Shown here piece after piece: positions 1-7,554 of a stretch of 64,000 bases of DNA; position 1 is the first letter of the stretch; every line of letters starts with the position of its first letter. Under the pieces are notes generated by a model, which was not told where the DNA came from, ran no database searches, and was given only the letters and a program-made list of their open reading frames with translations. This DNA is from Atopomonas sediminilitoris (GTDB lineage: Bacteria > Pseudomonadota > Gammaproteobacteria > Pseudomonadales > Pseudomonadaceae), in NCBI RefSeq assembly GCF_022601735.1, contig NZ_JAKUMM010000002.1:372001-436000 (forward strand), written 5' to 3'. A program made the position numbers and the translations under genes.

Positions 1-402
1 CCGATCGAAATCCGCCCCGTTACCTTGATCAACCCGTTCGCGCCCAAGCCGTGCGAGCCGGTCAAGTACGTGTGGTTTAAGGCTGACGGTGTGCTGCCGG
101 ATGATCCACACCTGCATAAGTACCTGCTGGCCTATGCCTCGGACTTCAACTTGCTGACTACTTCGATGCAGCCGCATGGCGTCAGTGTGTTCCAGAAGTT
201 CATGCAGGTGGCGAGCTTGGATCATGCGATTTGGTTCCACCGTGATCTGCGCATGGATGACTGGCTGCTGTACGCCATGGACAGCCCTTGGGCCGGCAAT
301 GCACGGGGCTTTTCGCGGGCGTCGATCTTTAATCGCCAAGGCCAACTGGTCGCCAGCGTGGCACAAGAAGGCCTGACCCGCGTGCGCGAAGATTGGCGTT
401 AA
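1..402 (+). CDS. tesB: Acyl-CoA thioesterase II, C-terminal part (cut by window edge)
   Basis: The reading frame is open from base 1 and ends with TAA at 400-402, giving 133 residues that match the second hot-dog domain of TesB. The enzyme hydrolyses medium- and long-chain acyl-CoA to free fatty acid and CoA in the cytoplasm. Recognisable blocks are YASDFNLLTTSMQPHG, SLDHAIWFHR, WLLYAMDSPWA, ARGFSRASIFNRQGQLVAS and AQEGLTR. These carry the Asp and Gln of the known Asp/Thr/Gln catalytic triad. The middle residue is Ser where, from memory, E. coli TesB has Thr; both can serve. The start and the first hot-dog domain lie outside the window. The next gene begins 20 bases downstream on the same strand, so the two may be co-transcribed. 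Confidence 0.93.
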   Translation, partial: PIEIRPVTLINPFAPKPCEPVKYVWFKADGVLPDDPHLHKYLLAYASDFNLLTTSMQPHGVSVFQKFMQVASLDHAIWFHRDLRMDDWLLYAMDSPWAGNARGFSRASIFNRQGQLVASVAQEGLTRVREDWR

Positions 403-422
403 TTCATCAACAAGGTTTACCC

Positions 423-947
423 ATGACACATTTACGCCGCGCCACCATTGGCTTGGTTAACCCGAAAACACCGGTCAATGTCGGTAGCGTCATGCGCGCT
501 TCTGGCTGCTATCGGGTCGACAGCGTGTTTTACACCGGCCAGCGTTACGCACTGGCGGCCAAAGCCAGCGGGCAGTACAACATCGACACGCAAAAAGCGG
601 CCAAGAGCATTCCGCTGCAAGGCGTTGAGTCTTTGCTCGATGCCGTGCCGCCAGGGGCCAAAATTGTTTGCGTGGATTTAGTCGTGGGCGCCACGCCCTT
701 GCCGGTGTTTGAGCATCCGGACGATGCGTTTTATATCTTCGGCCCTGAAGATGGCGACATTCCACAAGCCTTGATCGATGTGGCCGATGCGGTGGTGTAT
801 GTGCCCACGGTGGGCTGCATGAACTTGGCCGCCTCGGTCAACGTCTTGCTGTATGACCGCCTGGCCAAGTCAACGGATGTGCAAGCCGATGATGAGTTGA
901 TCAAGCAAAGCCGCAATAACAACAACCGCACCCAAGTTAAGCGCTAA
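423..947 (+). CDS. TrmH/SpoU-family RNA methyltransferase
   Basis: A 174-residue SPOUT methyltransferase predicted to transfer a methyl group from S-adenosylmethionine to RNA, probably a ribose 2'-O of tRNA or rRNA. The three family motifs are present in order: NVGSVMRASGCY near the N-terminus, FGPEDGDIP in the middle, and GCMNLAASVNVLLYDRL, which forms the C-terminal knot that binds the cofactor and dimerises. The protein is little more than the catalytic core, as in TrmL-type enzymes, but the target base cannot be told from sequence. I chose ATG 423 because AAGG lies about eight bases upstream and the homology starts here; an in-frame start at 393 lies inside the tesB end. The tail is rich in Asn, Arg and Lys (QSRNNNNRTQVKR). 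Confidence 0.85.
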   Translation: MTHLRRATIGLVNPKTPVNVGSVMRASGCYRVDSVFYTGQRYALAAKASGQYNIDTQKAAKSIPLQGVESLLDAVPPGAKIVCVDLVVGATPLPVFEHPDDAFYIFGPEDGDIPQALIDVADAVVYVPTVGCMNLAASVNVLLYDRLAKSTDVQADDELIKQSRNNNNRTQVKR

Positions 948-1020
948 GCCGCCAGGGCTGTTACAGCGGCACAGAGCTAAGCGAGGCGCGACGGCAGCGT
1001 CTAAGGCAGGCAGGGCGGGA

Positions 1021-1809
1021 TCAAGGCGTGGCGCTGTGCTCGTTGGGCGTGTCATCCAGACTGATTAAGCGTTGTTGCGCAAGGTCGTTGATGGCTTGGT
1101 TGATCGCCTGCTGCTGTGCTTCGGGCAGGTTTTTTGAGCACATCAAGTAACGAGCGTTGCCACTGGGGATATCGGCAAAACGCACGGCCAGCAGTTGGCT
1201 GCTAGGAATCTTGAGCTCTTCTAGTAAATAACTGGTTTCCAAACGATCGGCGACAATCACGTCAACACGCTTGGCCAACAAGCGTTGAATGCTGTTTTGT
1301 ACCGACTTGGCAGTGTGGTCATTAGGGATTTTGCTTTTTTGCAGCAGTTGATCGAGCTCGACGCCGTAAGAAAAACCGTCCACCAAGCCGATACGGTAAG
1401 GCGCCTGAAGTAGCCCGCGAAAGCTAGCAAAGCCCATCAGTCGATTGGCTTCTGCTTGGCGTACCAGCAGCCACATCGGTGCGTCGTGATGGATCGGCTG
1501 AGAGAACCACGCCAGTGCTTCACGCTCAGGGGTTTTAAACCAACCGACGCTGCAAAAAGGCCTCTGCTTGCGCTCTAGGGCATGCAGAATGCGCGGTGGC
1601 GGCAGGCTGCGCGGTTTGGGGCTAAGCCCTGCGGTTTGCAAAATCAGTAAGCTGCGCGCGAGTAAGAAACCGCTCGGTTGCTGCGCGTGGGTGAAGTAAT
1701 AAGGCGGCTTCTCGATGTAATACAGCGGCAGTGACGTGTCGGTGTCACTGGCCGCAGCGTTGAGAGTGAGACCGAGTAATAGCAGTCCAAGTAACGGCCA
1801 TTTGTGCAT
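1021..1809 (-). CDS. Periplasmic solute-binding protein (SBP_bac_3-like), no transporter partner
   Basis: 262 residues beginning with a clear signal peptide (basic MHK, then a Leu-rich core, cleavage expected after NAAAS). The mature part starts with a strand like those of extracellular amino-acid-binding proteins (LPLYYIEKPPYYF). It contains an ERKQRPFCSVGWFKTPERE block and a second-lobe segment RIGLVDGFSYG...LLAKRVDVIVADR, typical of family 3 binding proteins. No permease or ATPase gene is adjacent, so it may be an orphan receptor or sensor-like binding protein, as is common in Pseudomonas. It lies downstream of ndh on the same strand, separated by a hairpin that looks like a terminator. 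The ligand is unknown. Confidence 0.7.
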   Translation of the reverse strand: MHKWPLLGLLLLGLTLNAAASDTDTSLPLYYIEKPPYYFTHAQQPSGFLLARSLLILQTAGLSPKPRSLPPPRILHALERKQRPFCSVGWFKTPEREALAWFSQPIHHDAPMWLLVRQAEANRLMGFASFRGLLQAPYRIGLVDGFSYGVELDQLLQKSKIPNDHTAKSVQNSIQRLLAKRVDVIVADRLETSYLLEELKIPSSQLLAVRFADIPSGNARYLMCSKNLPEAQQQAINQAINDLAQQRLISLDDTPNEHSATP

Positions 1810-1822
1810 GCTATTCGCCTTA

Positions 1823-1850
1823 AAACGTGAGCGCTAAGGGTAGCGCTCAC
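1823..1850 (-). terminator. Hairpin terminator after ndh
   Basis: A perfect 10-bp inverted repeat, GTGAGCGCTA (1827-1836) and TAGCGCTCAC (1841-1850), with a 4-base loop. Read on the minus strand it is followed by GTTTTAAG. It lies between the ndh stop and the start of the binding-protein gene, so it probably ends the ndh transcript. The T tract is short, so some read-through is possible. Confidence 0.6.
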
Positions 1851-1865
1851 GGGTGGTTTGTCACT

Positions 1866-3164
1866 TTAATGTAGCTTGAGTCTAGGCTCAGTGCTGCGTC
1901 CTAGTCGATCACTAAGCATTAATAATGCGGTGCGAAACCAGCCAAACAGGGCGGCTTGGTGCAAACGGTAGAGTGACACATAAAACCAGCGGGCTAGACG
2001 CCCTTCCAGCATCACGCTGCCGGTTAAATTGCCCATCAAATTGCCCACCGCGCTAAAGCTTGAGAGTGAAATCAGCGAGCCGTAATCGCGGTAGCGAAAC
2101 TCAGGCAGTGGCTTGCTGGCAAGCTTAGCCTTGAATGACTTGGCCAGCAGCGAGGCCATCTGGTGTGCCGATTGCGCCCGTGGCGGTACAAAGCGCGTGG
2201 GGTCATCGTGCAAGGGGCACGCGGCGCAGTCCCCCAAGGCATAGATGTCATCATCCAGCGTGGTTTGCAGAGTGGGTTTCACCAGCAGCTGATTAATGCG
2301 GTTGGTTTCTAGACCGGCGATGTTGTTAAGAAAACGCGGCGCACGAATCCCCGCCGCCCACACCTTGATGGTGGCGGGAATGGTTTGTCCGTTTTGCAGG
2401 GTTAGACCGTCCTCGCTGACTTCGCTGACCGGTGAGCCGGTGAGGACGGTCACACCGAGCTTGCGCAAGGTCTGCGTCACCGGAATGGCGATGCGATCGG
2501 GCAGCGCTGGTAGTACGCGTGGGCCGGCTTCAACCAGGGTGATGCGCAGGTCTTCCGGCTCGATGCCCTTAAAGCCATAGGCTTTAAGCTCGTGTGCAGC
2601 GTGGTGCAGCTCTGCCGATAGCTCAACGCCGGTCGCGCCCGCGCCGATGATGGCGACTTGAATACTGTCTTTGCTGCCTTGGTTGGCGTGGCTGCGCATG
2701 TAGTGGCGTAACAGCTTGCGATGAAAGCGCTCGGCTTGGGCGCGGGTATCCAAAAACAGGCAGTGTTCAGCCGCACCGGGGGTGCCAAAGTCATTGGTGG
2801 TGCTGCCCACAGCGATCACTAGGCTGTCGTAGGCAATCTTGCGCGCCGGTACTAACTCTGTGCCGTTCTCGTCTTGCTGGGCTTCGAGCTCGACGGTTTT
2901 ATGTTCGCGGTCCAGGGCTGACATGCGGCCAAGCTGGAACTCAAAGTGATTCCACTTAGCTTGCGCTAAGTAGTTCAGTTCATCATCCGAGGTGTTCAGC
3001 GAGCCTGCGGCGACTTCGTGCAGCAGGGGCTTCCAGATGTGGGTGAGGTTGGCGTCAATCAAGGTTATGCAAGCGAGGCCGCGCTTGCCTAGGCTTTTGC
3101 CAAGGCGCGTTGCCAGCTCGAGGCCGCCGGCGCCGCCGCCGACAATCACGATACGGTGGGTCAT
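1866..3164 (-). CDS. ndh: Type II NADH dehydrogenase (non-proton-pumping)
   Basis: A 432-residue flavoprotein of the NDH-2 family. It oxidises NADH and reduces quinone at the inner face of the cytoplasmic membrane without pumping protons. Two dinucleotide-binding folds are visible: IVIVGGGAGGLELA at the N-terminus for FAD and VAIIGAGATGVELSAEL around residues 168-182 for NADH. The FAD-contacting block YALGDCAACP lies near residue 310. The last 60 or so residues (GNLTGSVMLEG...FYVSLYRLHQAALFGWFRTALLML) are hydrophobic and amphipathic, as in NDH-2 proteins, where this region anchors the enzyme to the membrane. Length is normal. A 57-residue membrane protein gene starts 34 bases upstream and probably shares the promoter. 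Confidence 0.9.
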   Translation of the reverse strand: MTHRIVIVGGGAGGLELATRLGKSLGKRGLACITLIDANLTHIWKPLLHEVAAGSLNTSDDELNYLAQAKWNHFEFQLGRMSALDREHKTVELEAQQDENGTELVPARKIAYDSLVIAVGSTTNDFGTPGAAEHCLFLDTRAQAERFHRKLLRHYMRSHANQGSKDSIQVAIIGAGATGVELSAELHHAAHELKAYGFKGIEPEDLRITLVEAGPRVLPALPDRIAIPVTQTLRKLGVTVLTGSPVSEVSEDGLTLQNGQTIPATIKVWAAGIRAPRFLNNIAGLETNRINQLLVKPTLQTTLDDDIYALGDCAACPLHDDPTRFVPPRAQSAHQMASLLAKSFKAKLASKPLPEFRYRDYGSLISLSSFSAVGNLMGNLTGSVMLEGRLARWFYVSLYRLHQAALFGWFRTALLMLSDRLGRSTEPRLKLH

Positions 3165-3198
3165 GGGAAGTTCTCATAGCAGTAAGAAAGCGGTGTGC

Positions 3199-3372
3199 TC
3201 AAAGCAGCCAAGCAGTGAGTAGGCGGCTGAGCCCGCCCAAGGCAATCACGCACACGATGACCAAGAGCAGCAGGCGCAGCGGTTTGAACGGCGCGCGTTC
3301 AACTTGGTGCTGCGGTGCGCTTAAGTAGTCTGCGACCCGAGCCTGATCTTCCGGGGAGAGCTTGCTGGTCAT
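3199..3372 (-). CDS. Small DUF3094-type membrane protein, 57 residues
   Basis: This short gene reads from ATG 3372 to TGA 3199-3201. The N-terminal half is soluble and charged (MTSKLSPEDQARVADYLSAP then HQVERAPFKPLR). A single membrane helix follows (LLLLVIVCVIALGGLSRLL), and the protein ends AWLL. It resembles the DUF3094 proteins of Pseudomonas, which have this layout and the VERxPF-type linker; the function is unknown. It lies 34 bases upstream of ndh on the same strand, so a role close to NDH-2 at the membrane is possible, but that is only inference from position. Confidence 0.72.
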   Translation of the reverse strand: MTSKLSPEDQARVADYLSAPQHQVERAPFKPLRLLLLVIVCVIALGGLSRLLTAWLL

Positions 3373-3498
3373 GGGTGTCTGCCATGGCGGTAGGATGGGC
3401 TCATTCTAGCCGCCGTGGGCGAGGCTCACAAACGCCGTTGTGGTGACGTCGTGCTTGTGGCTAAGCTGGTGCAGACTTTTTATCGAGGCGTGTAAACC

Positions 3499-3942
3499 AT
3501 GTTGATGCGTGCCGTCGTGGCTGAAGATCACCCGCAACTACTCGCGCAGTGGCAGCAAGCCCCACAAATTTGTGTGCGTGAAGACGATGCTTTTGCCCCC
3601 TTTTGTCGTTATCTGAGCCGCAACCCCGAGTTGAGTGTGTTGCTTGAGGTGGACGGCCAGATCGTCGCCAGCGTGTTGGCGGGTCACGATGGTCGGCGTG
3701 GCTACTTGCAGCACTTGCTGGTGCAGGCCCAGTGGCGTGGGCGCGGTTTGGCTAAGCGCCTATTGAGCGAGGTGTTAACCCGTTTGGCCGCGCAAGGGAT
3801 TAGCAAAACCCATGTGCTGGTCTTGCGTGATGCCGACGCGGCGATGGCGTTTTGGCAAGCACAGCCCGACTGGCAACTGCGCGAAGACGTGCAGTTGTGC
3901 TCCTGCGTTGCCCTACCCAATGGTGCGGTGCTTAATCCGTGA
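3499..3942 (+). CDS. GNAT-family N-acetyltransferase
   Basis: 147 residues with one GNAT fold. The acetyl-CoA-binding motif A is clear: YLQHLLVQAQWRGRGLAKRL around residues 74-93, with the Q-W-R-G-R-G-L-A pyrophosphate loop. Motif B follows as HVLVLRDADAAMAFWQ. Such enzymes move an acetyl group from acetyl-CoA to an amine; the substrate here is unknown. The gene ends in GTGA, where the GTG is the likely start of the next gene, so the two are translationally coupled. A second Met at residue 3 is an alternative start. Confidence 0.82.
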   Translation: MLMRAVVAEDHPQLLAQWQQAPQICVREDDAFAPFCRYLSRNPELSVLLEVDGQIVASVLAGHDGRRGYLQHLLVQAQWRGRGLAKRLLSEVLTRLAAQGISKTHVLVLRDADAAMAFWQAQPDWQLREDVQLCSCVALPNGAVLNP

Positions 3943-4610
3943 TTGGCACGCCGCTGCTGACAGAGTCGCTGATATTCGGCGCTTGGGCGTTGGCTGTGCC
4001 GCTGTTGGTGTGGGCCATTGGGCGGGCACCGTGGATTGAGCTGATGAGTGATAGTCGGCGACAACACCTGTTATTTGGTTGCGTGTTTGCCTTGGTGTTG
4101 TTGTGGCTGGTGCGGCGTGATTTTGCGCCAGGGTTGGCGTTTCACTTTATCGGCTTAACGGTGGTCACTTTGCTGTTGGATTGGCCGCTGGCTTTATTGG
4201 CTGGCTTTGCGGGGCAGTGTGCCTTGTGTGCGCTGGGGCGGATGGAGTGGGCCGCGTTAGGCTTTAACGCGGTGTTGTGGCTGGCCTTGCCGGTGCTGAT
4301 CGCGCAAGGGTGCGCGCTATGGGTTGAGCGCCGCCAGCCACGTAACTTATTTGTGTATATCTTCTTGTGCGGCTTCTTTCCCGCAGCATTAACGGCGTTA
4401 GCAGTGGCGCTGTTGGGGCTTTGGTTGTTGCAGTGGGGCGGACTAGCGCTGCCGTATTGGCTACAAGACTATGCCGGCTATCTATGGCTGGTGATGTTTC
4501 CTGAGGCGTTTATCAACGGCATGTTGGTGTCGGCGCTGGTGATCTTTAAACCCGAGTGGCTAGAAACCTTCAACCGCAGCCGTTATCTGCAAGCGCCGTG
4601 GCGAGACTGA
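3939..4610 (+). CDS. CbiM-like energy-coupling-factor permease, orphan
   Basis: 223 residues with about six hydrophobic segments and few charges, resembling the CbiM-type proteins annotated in Pseudomonas as energy-coupling-factor ABC transporter permease. Segments include LIFGAWALAVPLLVWAI, LFGCVFALVLLWLV, FIGLTVVTLLLDWPLALLAGF and a conserved C-terminal MFPEAFINGMLVSALVIFKPEWLETF. True CbiM proteins bind cobalt through an N-terminal Met-His-His; that start is absent here (the GTG-initiated protein begins MIGTPLLTES). No CbiN, CbiQ or CbiO gene is nearby, so transport of cobalt is doubtful. The GTG start overlaps the stop of the acetyltransferase gene (GTGA). Confidence 0.72.
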   Translation: MIGTPLLTESLIFGAWALAVPLLVWAIGRAPWIELMSDSRRQHLLFGCVFALVLLWLVRRDFAPGLAFHFIGLTVVTLLLDWPLALLAGFAGQCALCALGRMEWAALGFNAVLWLALPVLIAQGCALWVERRQPRNLFVYIFLCGFFPAALTALAVALLGLWLLQWGGLALPYWLQDYAGYLWLVMFPEAFINGMLVSALVIFKPEWLETFNRSRYLQAPWRD

Positions 4611-4638
4611 GCGCATAGCAGGCTGATCGACGTCGGGT

Positions 4639-4845
4639 TTAATGCAACTTGTTCCAGTCTTCGCTGAAGAGTTCTTCTTCGGCGGGCTTGCCAGCGATAG
4701 CGTGTTCCTCGGCGGCCCACGCGCCAAGATCAATCAACTGACAACGCTTGCAGCAAAAAGGTCGAAACGGGCTGGCGCTAGACCATGCCACCGGTTTTTT
4801 GCAGGTGGGGCAGTCGACGAGGGTAGGGGCTTTAGGAGCGGTCAT
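4639..4845 (-). CDS. yacG: DNA gyrase inhibitor / zinc protein YacG
   Basis: A 68-residue zinc-binding protein. The four metal ligands are visible as CPTCKK near residue 12 and [14 protein letters not shown] near residue 32, which is the YacG signature, followed by the usual acidic tail ([10 protein letters not shown]). In E. coli YacG binds GyrB and inhibits DNA gyrase. ATG 4845 overlaps the coaE stop by four bases (ATGA), and pilD lies upstream. The order pilD-coaE-yacG is the standard Pseudomonas arrangement, which supports the call. Confidence 0.92.
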   Translation of the reverse strand: MTAPKAPTLVDCPTCKKPVAWSSASPFRPFCCKRCQLIDLGAWAAEEHAIAGKPAEEELFSEDWNKLH

Positions 4846-5453
4846 GCAGAAGGGCCATTCAGGGTGAGATAAAACTGATGCAGACGTGCGACTTCTTGTG
4901 CGAGCCAGCCTAAATCGCGGTCGTTGATCAGAACGTCGTGCGCTTGGCGCAGGCGTTCATCGCGCTGACTTTGCGCCTGCATGATGGCACGCACTTGGGC
5001 ATCGTCAACCCCGTCACGGCTGCTCGTGCGGCTGATTTGCAGCGCTTCAGGCACGTCAACCACTAGCACGCGCTGGGTCATTTGATGCTGGTTGGTTTCA
5101 AACAGCAGCGGCGATACCAAAATGGCGTACGGCGAATTGGCTTGCGCAAGGTTGGTCACAATCTCTTCGCGGATCAGTGGGTGGAGCAGCTGTTCAAGCC
5201 ATTGCCGCTCGGCAGGCTCTGCAAACACAAGGCGGCGTAGCGCGGCGCGGTTGAGTTCGCCGCTGTCCTGCAAAATCTGCCCACCAAAGCGTGCGGCAAT
5301 CTGCTCAAGAGCGGGGCGCCCTGGTTCAACTACCCAGCGCGCGGCATGATCGGCATCCACGGTGTGCACGCCGTGCTTGGCAAACTCAGCGGCGGCGGCG
5401 CTTTTGCCGCTACCAATACCGCCGGTTAAGCCCAGTACCCAAGGTGTCGGCAT
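4842..5453 (-). CDS. coaE: Dephospho-CoA kinase
   Basis: 203 residues starting [20 protein letters not shown]. The P-loop GGIGSGKS binds ATP, and the enzyme phosphorylates the 3'-OH of dephospho-CoA in the last step of CoA synthesis. Other family blocks are [33 protein letters not shown] and [18 protein letters not shown]. The frame is open further upstream, but that part overlaps pilD. ATG 5453 shares one base with the pilD stop (TGATG) and matches the family start. It is the second last gene of the pilBCD-coaE-yacG run and overlaps yacG by four bases. Confidence 0.95.
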   Translation of the reverse strand: MPTPWVLGLTGGIGSGKSAAAAEFAKHGVHTVDADHAARWVVEPGRPALEQIAARFGGQILQDSGELNRAALRRLVFAEPAERQWLEQLLHPLIREEIVTNLAQANSPYAILVSPLLFETNQHQMTQRVLVVDVPEALQISRTSSRDGVDDAQVRAIMQAQSQRDERLRQAHDVLINDRDLGWLAQEVARLHQFYLTLNGPSA

Positions 5454-6328
5454 CAGTGCGCGAAGCCCGCCACTTGCAGGTAGCTCGCAGTGATTTGCTC
5501 GCCCCAAATCAGCGCAATCCACCCGGCAATTGCCAAATAAGGCCCGAACGGCAGAGGTGTGCTGTTATCAGCGCCACGCGCTTTAAGAATGATGATGCCC
5601 AAAATCGCGCCGACCAGCGATGACAGCAGAATGGTTAGCGGTAATACCTGCCAACCACCCCATGCCCCGAGCATGGCCAGCAACTTGAAGTCGCCGTAAC
5701 CCATGCCCTCTTTGCCGGTGACGAGCTTGAACAGCCAAAACACGCTCCACAAGCTCAAGTAGCCAATGGCTGCGCCCCAAACAGCATCGCTGAGCGGCAC
5801 CAGTACGCCTTGAGTGTTGGCCAATAGGCCAAGCCACAGCAAAGGCAGTACCAATGCATCGGGCAGCAATTGATGGTCGACATCGATCATGCTCATGGCC
5901 ACTAAGCCCCACGTCAGCAGCAACATGCCCGCGCAAGCCCAAGTAAAACCAAATTGCCAGGCCACCACGGCAGATAAAATAGCGGTTAATAACTCCACTG
6001 CAGGGTAACGCCAGCTTATGGGGGCCTTACAGTTCGAACACTTGCCGCGCAGAAACGCAAAACTTAACAGCGGAATATTTTCCCACGGTTTAATTTCATG
6101 GTCGCAATGCGGGCAATGTGAATTGGGTAGTACTAAATTAAAGGTATTGTGCGGTGTGTCATCGGCTATATCTAAAATTTCACGCGCCTGTTGCCGCCAA
6201 TCACGCTGCAGCATCATCGGTAAACGATGGATGACTACATTTAAAAAGCTACCAATCAGCAGGCTTAAGATGAAAACACATAAAACAAAGGCCGGCGGGG
6301 CGCTGGCCAAATACGTTGCTACATTCAT
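5453..6328 (-). CDS. pilD: Prepilin peptidase / N-methyltransferase
   Basis: A 291-residue integral membrane aspartyl protease. It removes the leader peptide of type IV prepilins and type II pseudopilins and N-methylates the new first residue. The cytoplasmic zinc loop has two CxxC pairs (CPHCDHEI and [13 protein letters not shown]). The catalytic aspartates are in [12 protein letters not shown] and in the [16 protein letters not shown] block. About eight hydrophobic segments make up the rest. The gene directly abuts pilC: its ATG at 6328 follows the pilC TAA with no gap. It must process the PilA encoded at 9493. Confidence 0.96.
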   Translation of the reverse strand: MNVATYLASAPPAFVLCVFILSLLIGSFLNVVIHRLPMMLQRDWRQQAREILDIADDTPHNTFNLVLPNSHCPHCDHEIKPWENIPLLSFAFLRGKCSNCKAPISWRYPAVELLTAILSAVVAWQFGFTWACAGMLLLTWGLVAMSMIDVDHQLLPDALVLPLLWLGLLANTQGVLVPLSDAVWGAAIGYLSLWSVFWLFKLVTGKEGMGYGDFKLLAMLGAWGGWQVLPLTILLSSLVGAILGIIILKARGADNSTPLPFGPYLAIAGWIALIWGEQITASYLQVAGFAH

Positions 6329-7549
6329 TTAAACAACCGCGCCCAACTGGAAGATTGGCAAGTACATCGCAATAATCAAGCCGCCGACCAATACGCCAAG
6401 GACTGACATAATGAGTGGCTCCATCAGGCTGGTTAGACCATCGACGGCGTTATCGACTTCGGCCTCATAGTAGGAGGCAACTTTGTCAAGCATGGCATCC
6501 AAAGAGCCCGCCTCCTCACCAATGGCAGTCATCTGAATCGCCATTGAGGGGAAGATACCGGTGGTGCGCATCGAAAAGTTTAGCTGCATGCCGCTGGAAA
6601 CGTCTTGCTTGATCTTATTTACCGCATTGCGAAAGACCACATTGCCGGTAGCACCCGAAACCGAGTCTAGCGCCTCAACCAAGGGGACGCCGGCAGCAAA
6701 GGTGGTGGCGAGAGTGCGGGCATAACGAGCTACCACCGCTTGATAAAGGATGTTGCCGATGATGGGGGCTTTTAAAACGGTGCGATCCGTCCAATCACGG
6801 AAAGCTTGCGATTTCTTATGAGCGTTGGATATGACAAAACCAAGAACAAAGAAAACGGCTAGAGCAATAAACCAATAGGATTGTAACCATTCTGAAATTC
6901 CGATTACAAATAAAGTAAAGGCAGGGAGTTCGGCGCCGAAGTTAGAAAAAACCTCTTGGAATTGAGGTACAACTTTAATTAGTAGAATTGCGCTCACAAT
7001 GATGGCGATGCACACTACCGCGATAGGGTAGTTCATGGCTTTCTTTATTTTAGACTTCAATGCTTCGGTTTTTTCTTTGTAGGTGGCGACACGATCAAGG
7101 AGCTTTTCCAAAGCGCCTGATTGCTCGCCAGAGTCAACCAGATTGCAGTACAGATCATCAAAGTACTCAGGTTTTCTACGTAAAGAAGTGGCAAGGCTGT
7201 TGCCGGCGGCAACCTCTTGTTTTACATCATCAACCAACTTGCGCATTTTCGGATTATCAAAGCCTTCACCGATGATGTCGAATGACTGAAGCAGTGGTAC
7301 GCCGGAGGCAAGCATGGTCGCTAGCTGACGGGTAAATAAAGCAATATCAAGGGGTTTGATCTTTTTGCCCGCACCACCAAGCAGCGATTCGGTTTTTTTC
7401 TTCACTTTGCCAGGGTTAATGCCTTGCTTGCGCAGCTGCGCCTTAACCAAGGCGATGTTTTGCCCGCCCAGCTCACCTTTAACTTTGGCGCCTTTCTTGT
7501 CGGTGCCCTCCCAGACGAAGGTGCTGGTTTTGACTGCTTTGTCGGCCAT
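6329..7549 (-). CDS. pilC: Type IV pilus inner-membrane platform protein PilC
   Basis: 406 residues of the GspF/PilC family. Two related cytoplasmic helical domains are separated by membrane helices. The first domain carries ALFTRQLATMLASGVPLLQS and the second RYARTLATTFAAGVPLVEA, the duplicated family signature. Membrane segments are visible around IAVVCIAIIVSAILLIKVV, FIALAVFFVLGFVI and the C-terminal LIMSVLGVLVGGLIIAMYLPIF. PilC sits in the inner membrane and couples the PilB ATPase to pilin insertion. It lies five bases downstream of pilB and abuts pilD. The neighbouring DNA is slightly richer in A and T over its central part. Confidence 0.95.
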   Translation of the reverse strand: MADKAVKTSTFVWEGTDKKGAKVKGELGGQNIALVKAQLRKQGINPGKVKKKTESLLGGAGKKIKPLDIALFTRQLATMLASGVPLLQSFDIIGEGFDNPKMRKLVDDVKQEVAAGNSLATSLRRKPEYFDDLYCNLVDSGEQSGALEKLLDRVATYKEKTEALKSKIKKAMNYPIAVVCIAIIVSAILLIKVVPQFQEVFSNFGAELPAFTLFVIGISEWLQSYWFIALAVFFVLGFVISNAHKKSQAFRDWTDRTVLKAPIIGNILYQAVVARYARTLATTFAAGVPLVEALDSVSGATGNVVFRNAVNKIKQDVSSGMQLNFSMRTTGIFPSMAIQMTAIGEEAGSLDAMLDKVASYYEAEVDNAVDGLTSLMEPLIMSVLGVLVGGLIIAMYLPIFQLGAVV

Positions 7550-7554
7550 TGTTA

